Part shown: piece after piece, positions 1 to 7,571 of the stretch | Layout: each line of letters opens with the position of its first letter | How positions within the stretch are numbered: position 1 is the first letter of the stretch | From: an uncultured Treponema sp. | Lineage (GTDB): Bacteria > Spirochaetota > Spirochaetia > Treponematales > Treponemataceae | DNA length: 25,253 nucleotides | Reading direction: 5' to 3' | Assembly: GCA_937893155.1 (NCBI GenBank) | Contig: CALBGU010000140.1 | Span: forward strand, 1 to 25,253 | Notes under the pieces: model-generated | The model's input: the letters and a program-made list of their open reading frames with translations, nothing else | Databases searched by the model: none | Told to the model about the DNA's origin: nothing | Position numbers and translations under genes: made by a program

Positions 1-1116
1 CCGCTTGCCGCAGGGCATTTGGTGCGCTATCAGTCATACAAGGGCAGAATTGACCGCTTTGAGAAAAACGCGCTGACGATGAGCGACCAGCTTTCAGTGC
101 GCGAAGGCTATATGAAGCAGAATCTCGACGTGCTGCAAAGAGTGCGCGAACTTGCGGTACAAGGCTCAAACGGCATTTACTCAAAAGAGGATTTGCACAA
201 TATGGCAGTTGAGGTCGATGAGCTTTTGGGCGAGATGATTCAGAATGCAAACGCGGTCGGTCCAGACGGAAAGTCGCTGTTTTCTGGCACACGCACAAAC
301 GGCACGGCATTCGAGGTCGATATGGGCAACGTTCCAGGAAGCGGCTCTCCGCTCATCACAAACGTGCGCTACAGCGGCGATATGGGCAATATGCAGGTGG
401 AAGTCGATGAGAACGCATATATCACGCTCAACAATTCGGGCAACCGCACTTTCTGGGCAGAGCCGCAGCAGCTTTTTGCAGAGCGCGACGCAACAGGCTG
501 GCAGGCAGCAGAAGACAGCGTGATTTCCGTTGATGGTCAGCAGATTAAGGTGAGCGCGGGCGACAATGTGTATTCGCTTGTGTCAAAAATCAATGATAGC
601 GGCACGGCGGTCAAGGCGAGTATCGACCCGATTACGCACGGCTTGAACTTGACGACAACGGACAGCAGACAGTTGTGGTTGCAAGATGTTTCTGGCAATA
701 CGCTCAATCAGCTCGGTCTTATCAAGGATTCATCGCAGCAGCCGCCGTATAATCTTGCCGCAAGCGCAAAGGTTGTCGGAGGTTCTTTGTTCGACAGCGT
801 TATTGCACTCCGCGACGCGCTTCTTTCTGGCGACACAGAGCAGGTTGGCACGCGAGTTTTGGCTTCTCTCGATAGCGGATTGGATAATCTCGTTACGCAC
901 ATTGCAAAGAGCGGTTCAGAATACGAGCGATTGCAAAGCGAGGCAACGCGCAATTCTGCGACCAGCTTGAATACCGCGCAGATGATTTCTGCCGAGGGGG
1001 ATTTGGACTTTACCAAAGCCGTTACGGATATGAAGATGCTTGACTATGTGCAGCAGGCAACGTTGAGCAGAGCGGGAAAGATGTATTCATCAACACTGCT
1101 GAATTATATGCGCTAA
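1..1116 (+). CDS. flgL: Flagellar hook-filament junction protein FlgL (5' end outside window)
   Basis: FlgL (HAP3) forms the second ring between the flagellar hook and the filament; in spirochaetes it acts in the periplasm. The reading frame is open from base 1, where it encodes PLAAGHLVRYQSY, so the gene starts upstream and the internal start codons are not the real start. The retained part has the flagellin-like N-terminal helix (QNLDVLQRVRELAVQGSNGIYS) and the GKSLFSGTRT segment typical of FlgL. The C-terminal D0/D1 helix ends LSRAGKMYSSTLLNYMR. Only about the first 45-50 residues appear to be missing. fliW begins 12 bp after the stop, so the two are probably co-transcribed. flgK would be expected upstream, but that is inference. 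Confidence 0.95.
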   Translation, partial: PLAAGHLVRYQSYKGRIDRFEKNALTMSDQLSVREGYMKQNLDVLQRVRELAVQGSNGIYSKEDLHNMAVEVDELLGEMIQNANAVGPDGKSLFSGTRTNGTAFEVDMGNVPGSGSPLITNVRYSGDMGNMQVEVDENAYITLNNSGNRTFWAEPQQLFAERDATGWQAAEDSVISVDGQQIKVSAGDNVYSLVSKINDSGTAVKASIDPITHGLNLTTTDSRQLWLQDVSGNTLNQLGLIKDSSQQPPYNLAASAKVVGGSLFDSVIALRDALLSGDTEQVGTRVLASLDSGLDNLVTHIAKSGSEYERLQSEATRNSATSLNTAQMISAEGDLDFTKAVTDMKMLDYVQQATLSRAGKMYSSTLLNYMR

Positions 1117-1128
1117 TAGGATAAGTCA

Positions 1129-1569
1129 ATGCTGGTAAAAACAAAATCAATGGGCGCGGTCGAAGTCGATAACGCCCATATCATCACAATTCCTGCGGGT
1201 CTTTTCGGATTTGAAGAGTATACGCAATACGCGCTTATCGACAGCGAATACAAGCCGTTTATGTGGCTTCAGTCAACGCAATCGTCGGAGCTTGCCTTTT
1301 TGGTGGTAGACCCGTTTCTCATTTGCAGCGATTACGAGGTGGATATTGACGACAAGGAGCTTCTGAAAATCGGGATTGTATCACCGACAGAAGTGTTTGT
1401 GCTCGTGCTTATCACCATTCCGCAGGACGGCTCCGCGGTAACCGCGAATTTGCAAGGTCCGCTCGTCATCAATCGCACGAATAATAAAGCAATGCAGGCT
1501 ATTTTGTCTGACAACAGATGGACTACAAAGCATAGCATTATTGAATCTCTCAAGAAAAGGAGTTCATAA
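1129..1569 (+). CDS. fliW: Flagellar assembly factor FliW
   Basis: FliW is a small cytoplasmic protein that, in characterised bacteria, binds CsrA and flagellin alternately, so that flagellin translation is coupled to secretion. The 146 residues match the family length. They show the usual hallmarks: an N-terminal strand ending in IPAGLFGFEEY, a central LVVDPFLICSDYEVDI segment, and NLQGPLVINRTNNKAMQ near the C-terminus. The start is preceded by AGGATAAG. Its TAA overlaps the csrA ATG by one base (TAATG), so csrA translation is probably coupled to it. The flgL-fliW-csrA order and the nearby flagellin genes support the partner-switch role. Confidence 0.95.
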   Translation: MLVKTKSMGAVEVDNAHIITIPAGLFGFEEYTQYALIDSEYKPFMWLQSTQSSELAFLVVDPFLICSDYEVDIDDKELLKIGIVSPTEVFVLVLITIPQDGSAVTANLQGPLVINRTNNKAMQAILSDNRWTTKHSIIESLKKRSS

Positions 1570-1796
1570 TGCTTATTTTGTCCAGAAAAGTTGATGAAAA
1601 GATAAAAATAGGTCAAGACATCACACTGACTATCATTGAAGTCCGCGGCGACCAAGTAAAAGTCGGTGTGGAAGCACCAAAAAATATACGAGTCTTCCGC
1701 CAAGAAGTGCTTGCTGCAATTCAGTCAGAAAACAAAAGTGCAGCAGTCGCTTCTGGTGTTGATAATCTCGGAAAACTTTCGGAATTGCTCGGCTGA
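1569..1796 (+). CDS. csrA: Carbon storage regulator / RNA-binding translational repressor CsrA
   Basis: CsrA is a homodimeric RNA-binding protein that recognises GGA motifs, often in hairpin loops over the Shine-Dalgarno, and blocks translation or changes mRNA stability. The protein has 75 residues, longer than the roughly 61 of E. coli CsrA, with an extra C-terminal tail rich in Ser, Ala and Leu. It keeps the N-terminal MLILSRKVDEKI and the IRVFRQEV segment containing Arg44, the residues that contact RNA in the family. AGGAG lies six bases before the ATG, inside the end of fliW. The stop at 1794-1796 abuts the stop of the convergent tsaB at 1797. Likely targets in this window are the two flaB leaders. 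Confidence 0.96.
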   Translation: MLILSRKVDEKIKIGQDITLTIIEVRGDQVKVGVEAPKNIRVFRQEVLAAIQSENKSAAVASGVDNLGKLSELLG

Positions 1797-2477
1797 TTAT
1801 TGCGCGTTTTTGGGAAGTTTTTCTTCAGCTTCGCTTTTTCGTATGTAGGAAGGACCGTCATAATCTTGAAGTGGCGGTTCTTTTTTTGCAATCTTTTCTT
1901 CTGCCATCAAAAAAAGAGCGTCCGTCGTTACAACGTTCTTTTTATCTGCACGAATCTGCATATTCGGAGATACCTCGTGCATTTTTTCCACAAACAAAGC
2001 AGAATCCACCCCTATTGCAACATACGCTTCTGCGCTTTCTAAGCGTTTTGCAATGTCGCTCGGCTCTTCATCAAACGGCTCAGAAACACGTACTCCCTGC
2101 GCATAAACGCAGGCATAAAAGCGGTCTTTTTTTGCGTCGATAACAGAAATTATCTTCTCACGGGAATCGCTAAAATCATACGCATACACATCAAGCGTGG
2201 AAAAGGCATACACGGGTATATTGTACGCAAGATGTATCGCCTTTAGCGCAGACATTCCCAATCGCAAGCCTGTGAACGACCCCGGACCGACAGTCAAAGC
2301 CATATAATCAAGTTCCTTTGCAGAGAGCCCAACTTGATTGAGAACATAATCAATGGCTGGTAATAATTTTTCGGCTTGCTTCATTCCTATGTCGAGGCGA
2401 AGCGTTACGGTATTTTCATCGCATTTTGCCGCAATATATATACAAGAAACAGCAGTATCTATTGCTAATGCCTTCAT
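1797..2477 (-). CDS. tsaB: tRNA t6A37 biosynthesis protein TsaB
   Basis: TsaB is the inactive ASKHA-fold partner of TsaD in the cytoplasmic complex that places threonylcarbamoyl on A37 of ANN-decoding tRNAs. The 226 residues begin MKALAIDTAVSCIYIA, the family's N-terminal phosphate-1-like loop. The signature VGPGSFTGLRLGMSALK follows at about residues 63-79. It overlaps tsaE by four bases (ATGA, 2474-2477), so the two are translationally coupled. It is the last gene of a long minus-strand run headed by flagellar genes. Its stop codon touches the csrA stop, so any terminator for either operon must lie inside the other gene; no clear one was seen. Confidence 0.93.
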   Translation of the reverse strand: MKALAIDTAVSCIYIAAKCDENTVTLRLDIGMKQAEKLLPAIDYVLNQVGLSAKELDYMALTVGPGSFTGLRLGMSALKAIHLAYNIPVYAFSTLDVYAYDFSDSREKIISVIDAKKDRFYACVYAQGVRVSEPFDEEPSDIAKRLESAEAYVAIGVDSALFVEKMHEVSPNMQIRADKKNVVTTDALFLMAEEKIAKKEPPLQDYDGPSYIRKSEAEEKLPKNAQ

Positions 2478-2911
2478 TTTATCTCTCCATATTGCCAGTT
2501 CTCAAGGGTAATTTTTCTAGAACCATCTGATTGCGGCTCTAATCGAAGGGTAATAGTGCGCTTTGGCAACTCGCTTTTTATTTTCTCGCTCCACTCGATT
2601 ATCGACACGCCATCGCCGTATAGCATATCATCGACACCTAAGCCCTGAAAATCCTCAACGCCGTCAAGTCGATACACGTCCATATGATACAAAGGCATTT
2701 TTCCATAATATTCAGAGATTAAACAAAAGGTAGGACTGGTAATATTGTCTGCAATCTCGAGGGCTTTCGCAATGCCTTTCGTTATTGTGGTTTTTCCCGC
2801 TCCGAGAGTGCCTTCCATAGCAATTATATCGCCCTTAGAGAGCAAAGAACCAATCTTTTCTCCAAGAGCGATAGTTGCCGCTTCATCTGTAGCAATAAAC
2901 GAAATTGTCAT
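2474..2911 (-). CDS. tsaE: tRNA t6A37 biosynthesis ATPase TsaE
   Basis: TsaE is the P-loop ATPase needed for turnover of the TsaBD complex in t6A synthesis. The 145 residues carry the Walker A GTLGAGKTT at positions 34-42. They also carry the family's SPTF segment near 59-62, the HMDVYRL segment, and IIEWSEKI toward the C-terminus. Length is normal for the family. The gene overlaps its upstream neighbour and tsaB by four bases each (2908-2911 and 2474-2477), so the three form a tightly coupled unit. Its position downstream of flagellar genes is presumably operon sharing rather than a functional link. Confidence 0.94.
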   Translation of the reverse strand: MTISFIATDEAATIALGEKIGSLLSKGDIIAMEGTLGAGKTTITKGIAKALEIADNITSPTFCLISEYYGKMPLYHMDVYRLDGVEDFQGLGVDDMLYGDGVSIIEWSEKIKSELPKRTITLRLEPQSDGSRKITLENWQYGEIK

Positions 2912-3174
2912 AACGGCAGTGCGCCTTCATTATCCATTCGCTTCACATATTCACGCAAAGACTTTACTATCGGCAAAATAGGATAGCTAAAATCGCCTTT
3001 AATATCTCCGAAATCAATTTTCTTGTCCCCTAGCGGACCTGTTTCAATGATAAAATTGATAGGAACATCAACTTCTTTTGCAAGGATTTCCATACTTGCA
3101 ATCGCTGTAAACTTTCGGCGATAATAAACCTGCCCTGGTTCTCGCTCAATCTGCTTCAACTCAAGTATCTTCAT
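2908..3174 (-). CDS. Small conserved-looking protein of unknown function (88 aa)
   Basis: This 88-residue protein is not recognised. It has no signal peptide or membrane segment, and it alternates beta-like stretches (VYYRRKFTAIASMEIL, VPINFIIETGPLGDK) with a basic C-terminal helix (SLREYVKRMDNEG). The ATGA overlap with tsaE argues strongly that it is a real, co-translated gene. It lies 36 bp after the PilZ gene. The ATG has only a weak Shine-Dalgarno; a GGAG sits about 15 bases upstream. Its place between a PilZ receptor and t6A genes does not reveal its job. Confidence 0.75.
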   Translation of the reverse strand: MKILELKQIEREPGQVYYRRKFTAIASMEILAKEVDVPINFIIETGPLGDKKIDFGDIKGDFSYPILPIVKSLREYVKRMDNEGALPL

Positions 3175-3210
3175 AAGTTACAATAAAACTCCAAAATCTA
3201 CACTGCAATA

Positions 3211-4296
3211 TTAAATGAATTTATTAACCATTGCAAGTATTGTATTCTTAGTTTCTATTTCAACTTTTACAAATTGTATGTGCAGTAAGAATTTCCCCGG
3301 AGAATCCGATTTATCCGTATCAGTGATAATTCCTAGCGCGATATTATCAGTTTTCTGCGGAAGATTAAACTCCAAATGAATATACTGCCCCTCTCGAATC
3401 GGCAATCCCGCCTGCAAACTGCAACCATCACTTGAAATATCTTTGAGCAATCCATTATACTTTTGCTGCAATGGGGTGTACGAAATATCGCTTTTTTTGC
3501 TCGAATCCGAACTAACCCGCACTGCCGAAAATACACAGTTCGCGCTAATTTCTATTCTGTCTGACTGACGGCGCTGAAGCTGCTTTACATCATTTGTATG
3601 CGAAATCAGCATTTCAACAGAGCCAGAATTATTCTGCTGGTATCGTACAACACGAGTTGTAAGCGCATAAGTAATCCCGTTCGGAGCGGTCAGCGAAAAC
3701 ACAACGCGGGAAAGCGAATCCGGACGATTTTGCCCCTTTGCTAGATTATCGGGAATTGATAAAAGCAACCCCTCAGGTCTATTATCAGCGATTGTAGCAG
3801 TACAACGAATACCTGCTTTGTCCGCAAATTGCAAAACCTGTCCATTTTCAATATTTTTGGTCGATGTAATAATAACTTCATTTTTATAGAAGTTTTCCAT
3901 CTTATCTTTTAAAGAGAAGAGAGCAGAAATTTGGCGTTGCGACGCATTTGTGGCAATAAAATCCTTGTATCGCTGCCTAAAGGCATCGCAAAAACTTTCA
4001 GCATCTTGCACCAAATAAATGATATTCACTGATGTGTATTTGTGACCAATTTCCCAAAGCAAATCGCGCTCTTCACCCGTCAAATTCAAATCCTTGACAG
4101 CCTGATTCAAATCTTTTGCGGTAAGAGGTTTCTTTTTTTGCGCTTCAATCCACTCTGGCGTACTGAATTTTTTCGTCAGCGTTCGGTAGATAAAATAAAA
4201 TAACAGCAAAATGCCAATTATAATTGCACCAACAATTATAACCTTGATAAAGAATCCACTTGCACGGGCTTGGAGAGGGGATATATTCGTTTTCAT
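3211..4296 (-). CDS. Membrane-anchored PilZ-domain protein, putative c-di-GMP receptor
   Basis: PilZ domains bind cyclic di-GMP and pass the signal to motility or surface functions. The 361-residue protein has one N-terminal membrane helix at about residues 15-38 (VIIVGAIIIGILLLFYFIYR). A cytoplasmic middle region of about 190 residues follows, then a C-terminal PilZ domain. That domain shows RRQSDR (RxxxR) and DISSDGCSL (D/NxSxxG), the two binding motifs, near residues 241-246 and 287-295. A single-TM PilZ protein differs from the soluble two-domain PlzA/YcgR type. The start has AAGGAAG in front of it, inside the end of the preceding gene. It sits in the fliD operon, which suggests a role in c-di-GMP control of the flagellum; that is inference. 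Confidence 0.85.
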   Translation of the reverse strand: MKTNISPLQARASGFFIKVIIVGAIIIGILLLFYFIYRTLTKKFSTPEWIEAQKKKPLTAKDLNQAVKDLNLTGEERDLLWEIGHKYTSVNIIYLVQDAESFCDAFRQRYKDFIATNASQRQISALFSLKDKMENFYKNEVIITSTKNIENGQVLQFADKAGIRCTATIADNRPEGLLLSIPDNLAKGQNRPDSLSRVVFSLTAPNGITYALTTRVVRYQQNNSGSVEMLISHTNDVKQLQRRQSDRIEISANCVFSAVRVSSDSSKKSDISYTPLQQKYNGLLKDISSDGCSLQAGLPIREGQYIHLEFNLPQKTDNIALGIITDTDKSDSPGKFLLHIQFVKVEIETKNTILAMVNKFI

Positions 4297-4299
4297 AAG

Positions 4300-4887
4300 C
4301 TACTTCCTTATAGCATTTGAAATATCGCGAATACGAGGCGCAAGCTCATATTCCGCCAAATCGCCAGTCAACACAGAATCCTTCGACTCCAACGCATTTT
4401 CAAAATCTTTGAGAATCGGAGAAAATTCAGCAAAAAAATCCGCGAACGATTTTCCGCCAATTACTATTTTACCATATTTTTCAGGAAAAAGCGAGGATAG
4501 AGAAAGAATATGAACAAAAGATTCAATTTCGTCTGCTGTCGTTTTTACAATGTCAGCAACATTTTTTTCTTTGCCGGACTGAATCAGCACAGGCACATTT
4601 TCAAGTTCGCCTGCCAGTTTTTCAAAATCAGCAGAAGCCGCATTGAACGCAGATTCTATTTCCAACGCATTTATCACCGTCAACTCAAGTTTTGTATCAT
4701 CGTTTAGAGGCTCATTTGCGATTTCATCGACACGCCCCGCATCAATAGACTGACCATTGAGCACAATTCCAACCGTTGTCGCCTCATTTTTTGCAAATTC
4801 CTTTTCAAACGCAATCAAAACTTCGCCAACTGTTTTTTCATTTTCCAAACTTACATCAATTTTTTCATTATTTACAAAAAATTCCAT
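4300..4887 (-). CDS. Protein of unknown function with beta-grasp-like N-terminus, next to fliD
   Basis: This 195-residue acidic protein is not recognised. Residues 1-75 look like a ubiquitin-like/TGS-like beta-grasp by eye: a beta-hairpin (MEFFVNNEKIDVSLENE), a helix (TVGEVLIAFEKEF), then strands (GIVLNGQSID, TKLELTVI). The remainder looks mainly helical. There is no signal peptide or membrane segment. It begins 25 bp after fliD, and the next gene begins three bases after its stop, so it belongs to the flagellar operon. The position immediately after fliD is where other bacteria often keep FliS/FliT chaperones, so a cap or flagellin chaperone is a possible but unproven role. Confidence 0.7.
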   Translation of the reverse strand: MEFFVNNEKIDVSLENEKTVGEVLIAFEKEFAKNEATTVGIVLNGQSIDAGRVDEIANEPLNDDTKLELTVINALEIESAFNAASADFEKLAGELENVPVLIQSGKEKNVADIVKTTADEIESFVHILSLSSLFPEKYGKIVIGGKSFADFFAEFSPILKDFENALESKDSVLTGDLAEYELAPRIRDISNAIRK

Positions 4888-4912
4888 ACTAAAAACCCCG
4901 CTTACTATAAAA

Positions 4913-7018
4913 TCAATTGCTATTTCTGTTGAACGTATTGTCGATAGACGTCGATTGCGATTGCAAACTATTCAAAGAACCTTCCATTTGCGCATATTTA
5001 CGCTTCAATTCAGACTCCTTTGACTTAAGTTGCGTTTCCAAAGTTGCAATTTTCTTCTTAGAACTCTGAATTTTTGTGTCCAACGTTGCAGTTCGGCTTG
5101 CAATCAATCCACCAGACTGAACCCACGCCGCCATCTGCTTATCGACTAAAAAACCAATACCACTGTCGATAATCAAATCACCATCGCTATCGTAGCCAAA
5201 AAGATTTTTTATTGCGTCAAGATGATTTTCCAAACTGCTATCAAGTTTTTTCTCATCAACTTCAAGATACCCTCGAATTTGGCTTGCATTATATCCACCG
5301 CCCGCACCAGAAGCATTCGTCGAAATCCCAATTTGAGAAAGCATTGTAATTTCCGCATCATCAGAATAGGGATAATTTCCAGAAAGCGCACGCTGTAACG
5401 ATGTCTTTCCGCTTGAAAGCGAATAATCCGACTGAAATAATCCCAACTTTTTCGTTTCAGATTCTTTCTCATCATCGCTCAAATATTCAAGCTCCGCTAT
5501 CAATTCCGGCTTATTTTGCGACAAAATATTCATTTCTGCAAGCGTTTGATTATATTTCCCAATAAACGTAATAAGTGCATTTTTTGCAGCTTCTTTGTCG
5601 GGTTTTATATTTATTGTCGCAGTTTTCTCAGTCGCCTCATTTATATGCAATGTAACGTGAGGAATAACATCATCAACAGAATTACTTGCTCGAGTAATCG
5701 TTATTCCTTCATATTTAAAAACAGCATCAGCCGCCTCTGTTATCGGATGCACAGGCTCATAATCAAAATCATCTTTTTTTGAAGGCTCAGCATTCATCGG
5801 AGAAACCGCAACACTTCTGCCAGTATTTCGATTTCGGATAATAATAGAAACAGTATCAGGATAATCTTTTAACGGAAAACTCACCTGCGTTTCGCCCGTT
5901 TCTGGATCAATAGGAAACTGAGATATATCAAAAAAAGTTTCCGTGCCGTCTGCGCTTTTCAAAAAAACAAACGAATCATCAAAAATCGGGTCAATCTGCA
6001 CCATTTCTTCAGATTCAGAAATCTCGTCCAAAAAAGTATTCGCAGGATTATTAAAAATCGTTACACCGCTAAACGTAATAGACCCTGCAGGCGGCAATTC
6101 AGGCTCAGAAAAAGCCCCCCCATCGATTTCTTCTGCAACAGGTTCTGCTTGCAAATTTTCCGTAATATCATGTTCCAAATTTTCAGCTAACACCGAAAAG
6201 GAAATTATAGAATCTTTATCTGCAAGAATTTCATCAGGAATTTTTATTTCAATAGCAGAACGAGGTGCAAGATATGATTTTCCATCACGTTCCTCAACCC
6301 CGTCAAGCGAAAGCTCTGGCAAGCCTTGCTCGCTTTCAATTTGCTCACTTTTCGGAAGCGATAACTCTGACTTATCTTGAGCAAACGTAATAATACTTTT
6401 CGTTGATTTTTGCAACATTCCCGTTTCAATAGCATACGAAAGGGCATCATCTTTGAAAATAATTCGGTTTTCTTTTCCCGTTACAAGCGATTCCAAAAGA
6501 AGTGATTGTTTATCAGAATTTACATTTACCAAAGATGCCTTCAGATTTTTTCCACCACGCTTATTTAAACTGGTTACAAAATCCGCAAGTTTTCCACCTT
6601 TCCATTTCATTGAAACCGTTTTTTCACCAATTTGATACGAATACACCCCTGCTGGAACAGTAGCCTTTTTATCAGATTCATCGGAAATAAATCTATCCGC
6701 AGCTGCTGGCGCAATCACATCAATCTTAAATGAACCAAACGACGCATCTCTGCCCGGTTCTGCCGTTACCGCTCTCTCATCAGAAGAGTCTGCTAATTTA
6801 TTATTAAAAGGATTTTCAAAAGAATACAAAGATTTAGCGCTAGAACGGAGTTCAGACATTCGCTGATTTATATCCCGCCAAGCTGCCTGTTGAGTTTCAT
6901 ACAGTTCGAGCGTTTCCTGCTCCCGAGTGAGAGGAATACGCTCTATTTTCATGAGACCTTCTACAGTTTCATTCGACCTGTATTTATTACTGACCCCTGG
7001 TATACTTATATCAGCCAT
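4913..7018 (-). CDS. fliD: Flagellar filament cap protein FliD (HAP2)
   Basis: FliD forms the cap that folds flagellin subunits at the growing filament tip. The 701-residue protein starts with MADISIPGVSNKYRSNETVEGLM, the usual N-terminal D0 segment. Next comes a helical heptad region (RDINQRMSELRSSAKSLYSF) and the FLAG_IN-type central region (TLHINEATEKTATINI). The C-terminal coiled coil (KKKIATLETQLKSKESELKRKYAQMEGSLNSL) ends the protein. It is long for the family, with an acidic insert around residues 220-420 rich in Glu and Pro, probably a variable outer domain. GGAG lies nine bases before the ATG. The neighbours flaG and flaB fit. Confidence 0.95.
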   Translation of the reverse strand: MADISIPGVSNKYRSNETVEGLMKIERIPLTREQETLELYETQQAAWRDINQRMSELRSSAKSLYSFENPFNNKLADSSDERAVTAEPGRDASFGSFKIDVIAPAAADRFISDESDKKATVPAGVYSYQIGEKTVSMKWKGGKLADFVTSLNKRGGKNLKASLVNVNSDKQSLLLESLVTGKENRIIFKDDALSYAIETGMLQKSTKSIITFAQDKSELSLPKSEQIESEQGLPELSLDGVEERDGKSYLAPRSAIEIKIPDEILADKDSIISFSVLAENLEHDITENLQAEPVAEEIDGGAFSEPELPPAGSITFSGVTIFNNPANTFLDEISESEEMVQIDPIFDDSFVFLKSADGTETFFDISQFPIDPETGETQVSFPLKDYPDTVSIIIRNRNTGRSVAVSPMNAEPSKKDDFDYEPVHPITEAADAVFKYEGITITRASNSVDDVIPHVTLHINEATEKTATINIKPDKEAAKNALITFIGKYNQTLAEMNILSQNKPELIAELEYLSDDEKESETKKLGLFQSDYSLSSGKTSLQRALSGNYPYSDDAEITMLSQIGISTNASGAGGGYNASQIRGYLEVDEKKLDSSLENHLDAIKNLFGYDSDGDLIIDSGIGFLVDKQMAAWVQSGGLIASRTATLDTKIQSSKKKIATLETQLKSKESELKRKYAQMEGSLNSLQSQSTSIDNTFNRNSN

Positions 7019-7063
7019 CTATACACACTCCTACCAGAGCGAGTGCATTTTAGCGCAGAACAG

Positions 7064-7450
7064 CTAAACTGTTTTGTTAAAAATCAAACCAGCTGCTTTT
7101 TCCATACGCTCTTTTATCATGAGCGACTCTCTGGAAGGTATCTCCTTTATTACTTTATCGGTAGAAGGGTCAACAATCTCAACAATTAAGCCCAAACCTT
7201 TTACAACAGTAAACTGCGTTTTTCTTCCAACTATATCTGTTGAAATCTTTTGCACAGTACGAGACTGAGCCTCAGTTTCTGCATTTTTTCGTTCAAGCGC
7301 ATGAGCCACTTCAATTGAATCATTCATTAAATATTCAACTTTTCGAGCTGTAACAACCTTTGATGCCGATTTTTTTATTTCTGCCCCTGCATTATAGGAT
7401 GATACGGAGTTTACAGACTGTTCTGCAATATTTGAACCATTTATCGTCAT
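7064..7450 (-). CDS. flaG: FlaG-family flagellar protein
   Basis: FlaG is a small protein encoded beside flagellin and fliD that influences filament length in other bacteria; its exact role is unsettled. The C-terminal part has the family pattern GLGLIVEIVDPSTDKVIKEIPSRESLMIKERM. The N-terminal 60 residues are polar and variable. Two in-frame ATGs exist, at 7456 and 7450. The Shine-Dalgarno AGGAG (7457-7461) touches the first, leaving no spacing, and is six bases from the second, so the start at 7450 (128 aa) is preferred. It is followed by fliD after 45 bp and preceded by the terminator-like hairpin of a flagellin gene. Confidence 0.85.
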   Translation of the reverse strand: MTINGSNIAEQSVNSVSSYNAGAEIKKSASKVVTARKVEYLMNDSIEVAHALERKNAETEAQSRTVQKISTDIVGRKTQFTVVKGLGLIVEIVDPSTDKVIKEIPSRESLMIKERMEKAAGLIFNKTV

Positions 7451-7456
7451 TGTCAT

Positions 7457-7461
7457 CTCCT
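7457..7461 (-). promoter_or_regulatory. Shine-Dalgarno that decides the flaG start
   Basis: On the minus strand AGGAG lies directly against the upstream ATG (7456) and six bases before the second in-frame ATG (7450). Only the second has normal spacing. Confidence 0.6.
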
Positions 7462-7510
7462 AAAAAAAATAAACAGAAAGGGGCGCAACCATTCTGCTTA
7501 TTAAAATCGA

Positions 7511-7547
7511 CTGTTGAAAAGACATCATCCAGAAATCTTTTCAACAG
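7511..7547 (-). terminator. Terminator-like hairpin after the second flagellin gene
   Basis: There is a perfect 12-bp inverted repeat: CTGTTGAAAAGA at 7511-7522 and its complement at 7536-7547, with a 13-nt loop. It lies between the flagellin stop (7572) and flaG. The stem is A/T-rich, and the tract after it on the minus strand is short (TCGATTTTA), so it may be a partial terminator or an RNA-processing/stability stem. Either would leave flagellin mRNA in excess over flaG-fliD mRNA. Confidence 0.65.
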
Positions 7548-7571
7548 AATATAGAAAAAAACAGCTAAAAA

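Noticed and set aside
1851..1887. Terminator for csrA inside tsaB (GGACCG ... CGGTTC then T7)
   Set aside because: The stem is short with a 17-nt loop, and the T-run is explained by Lys codons of tsaB. Too weak to call.
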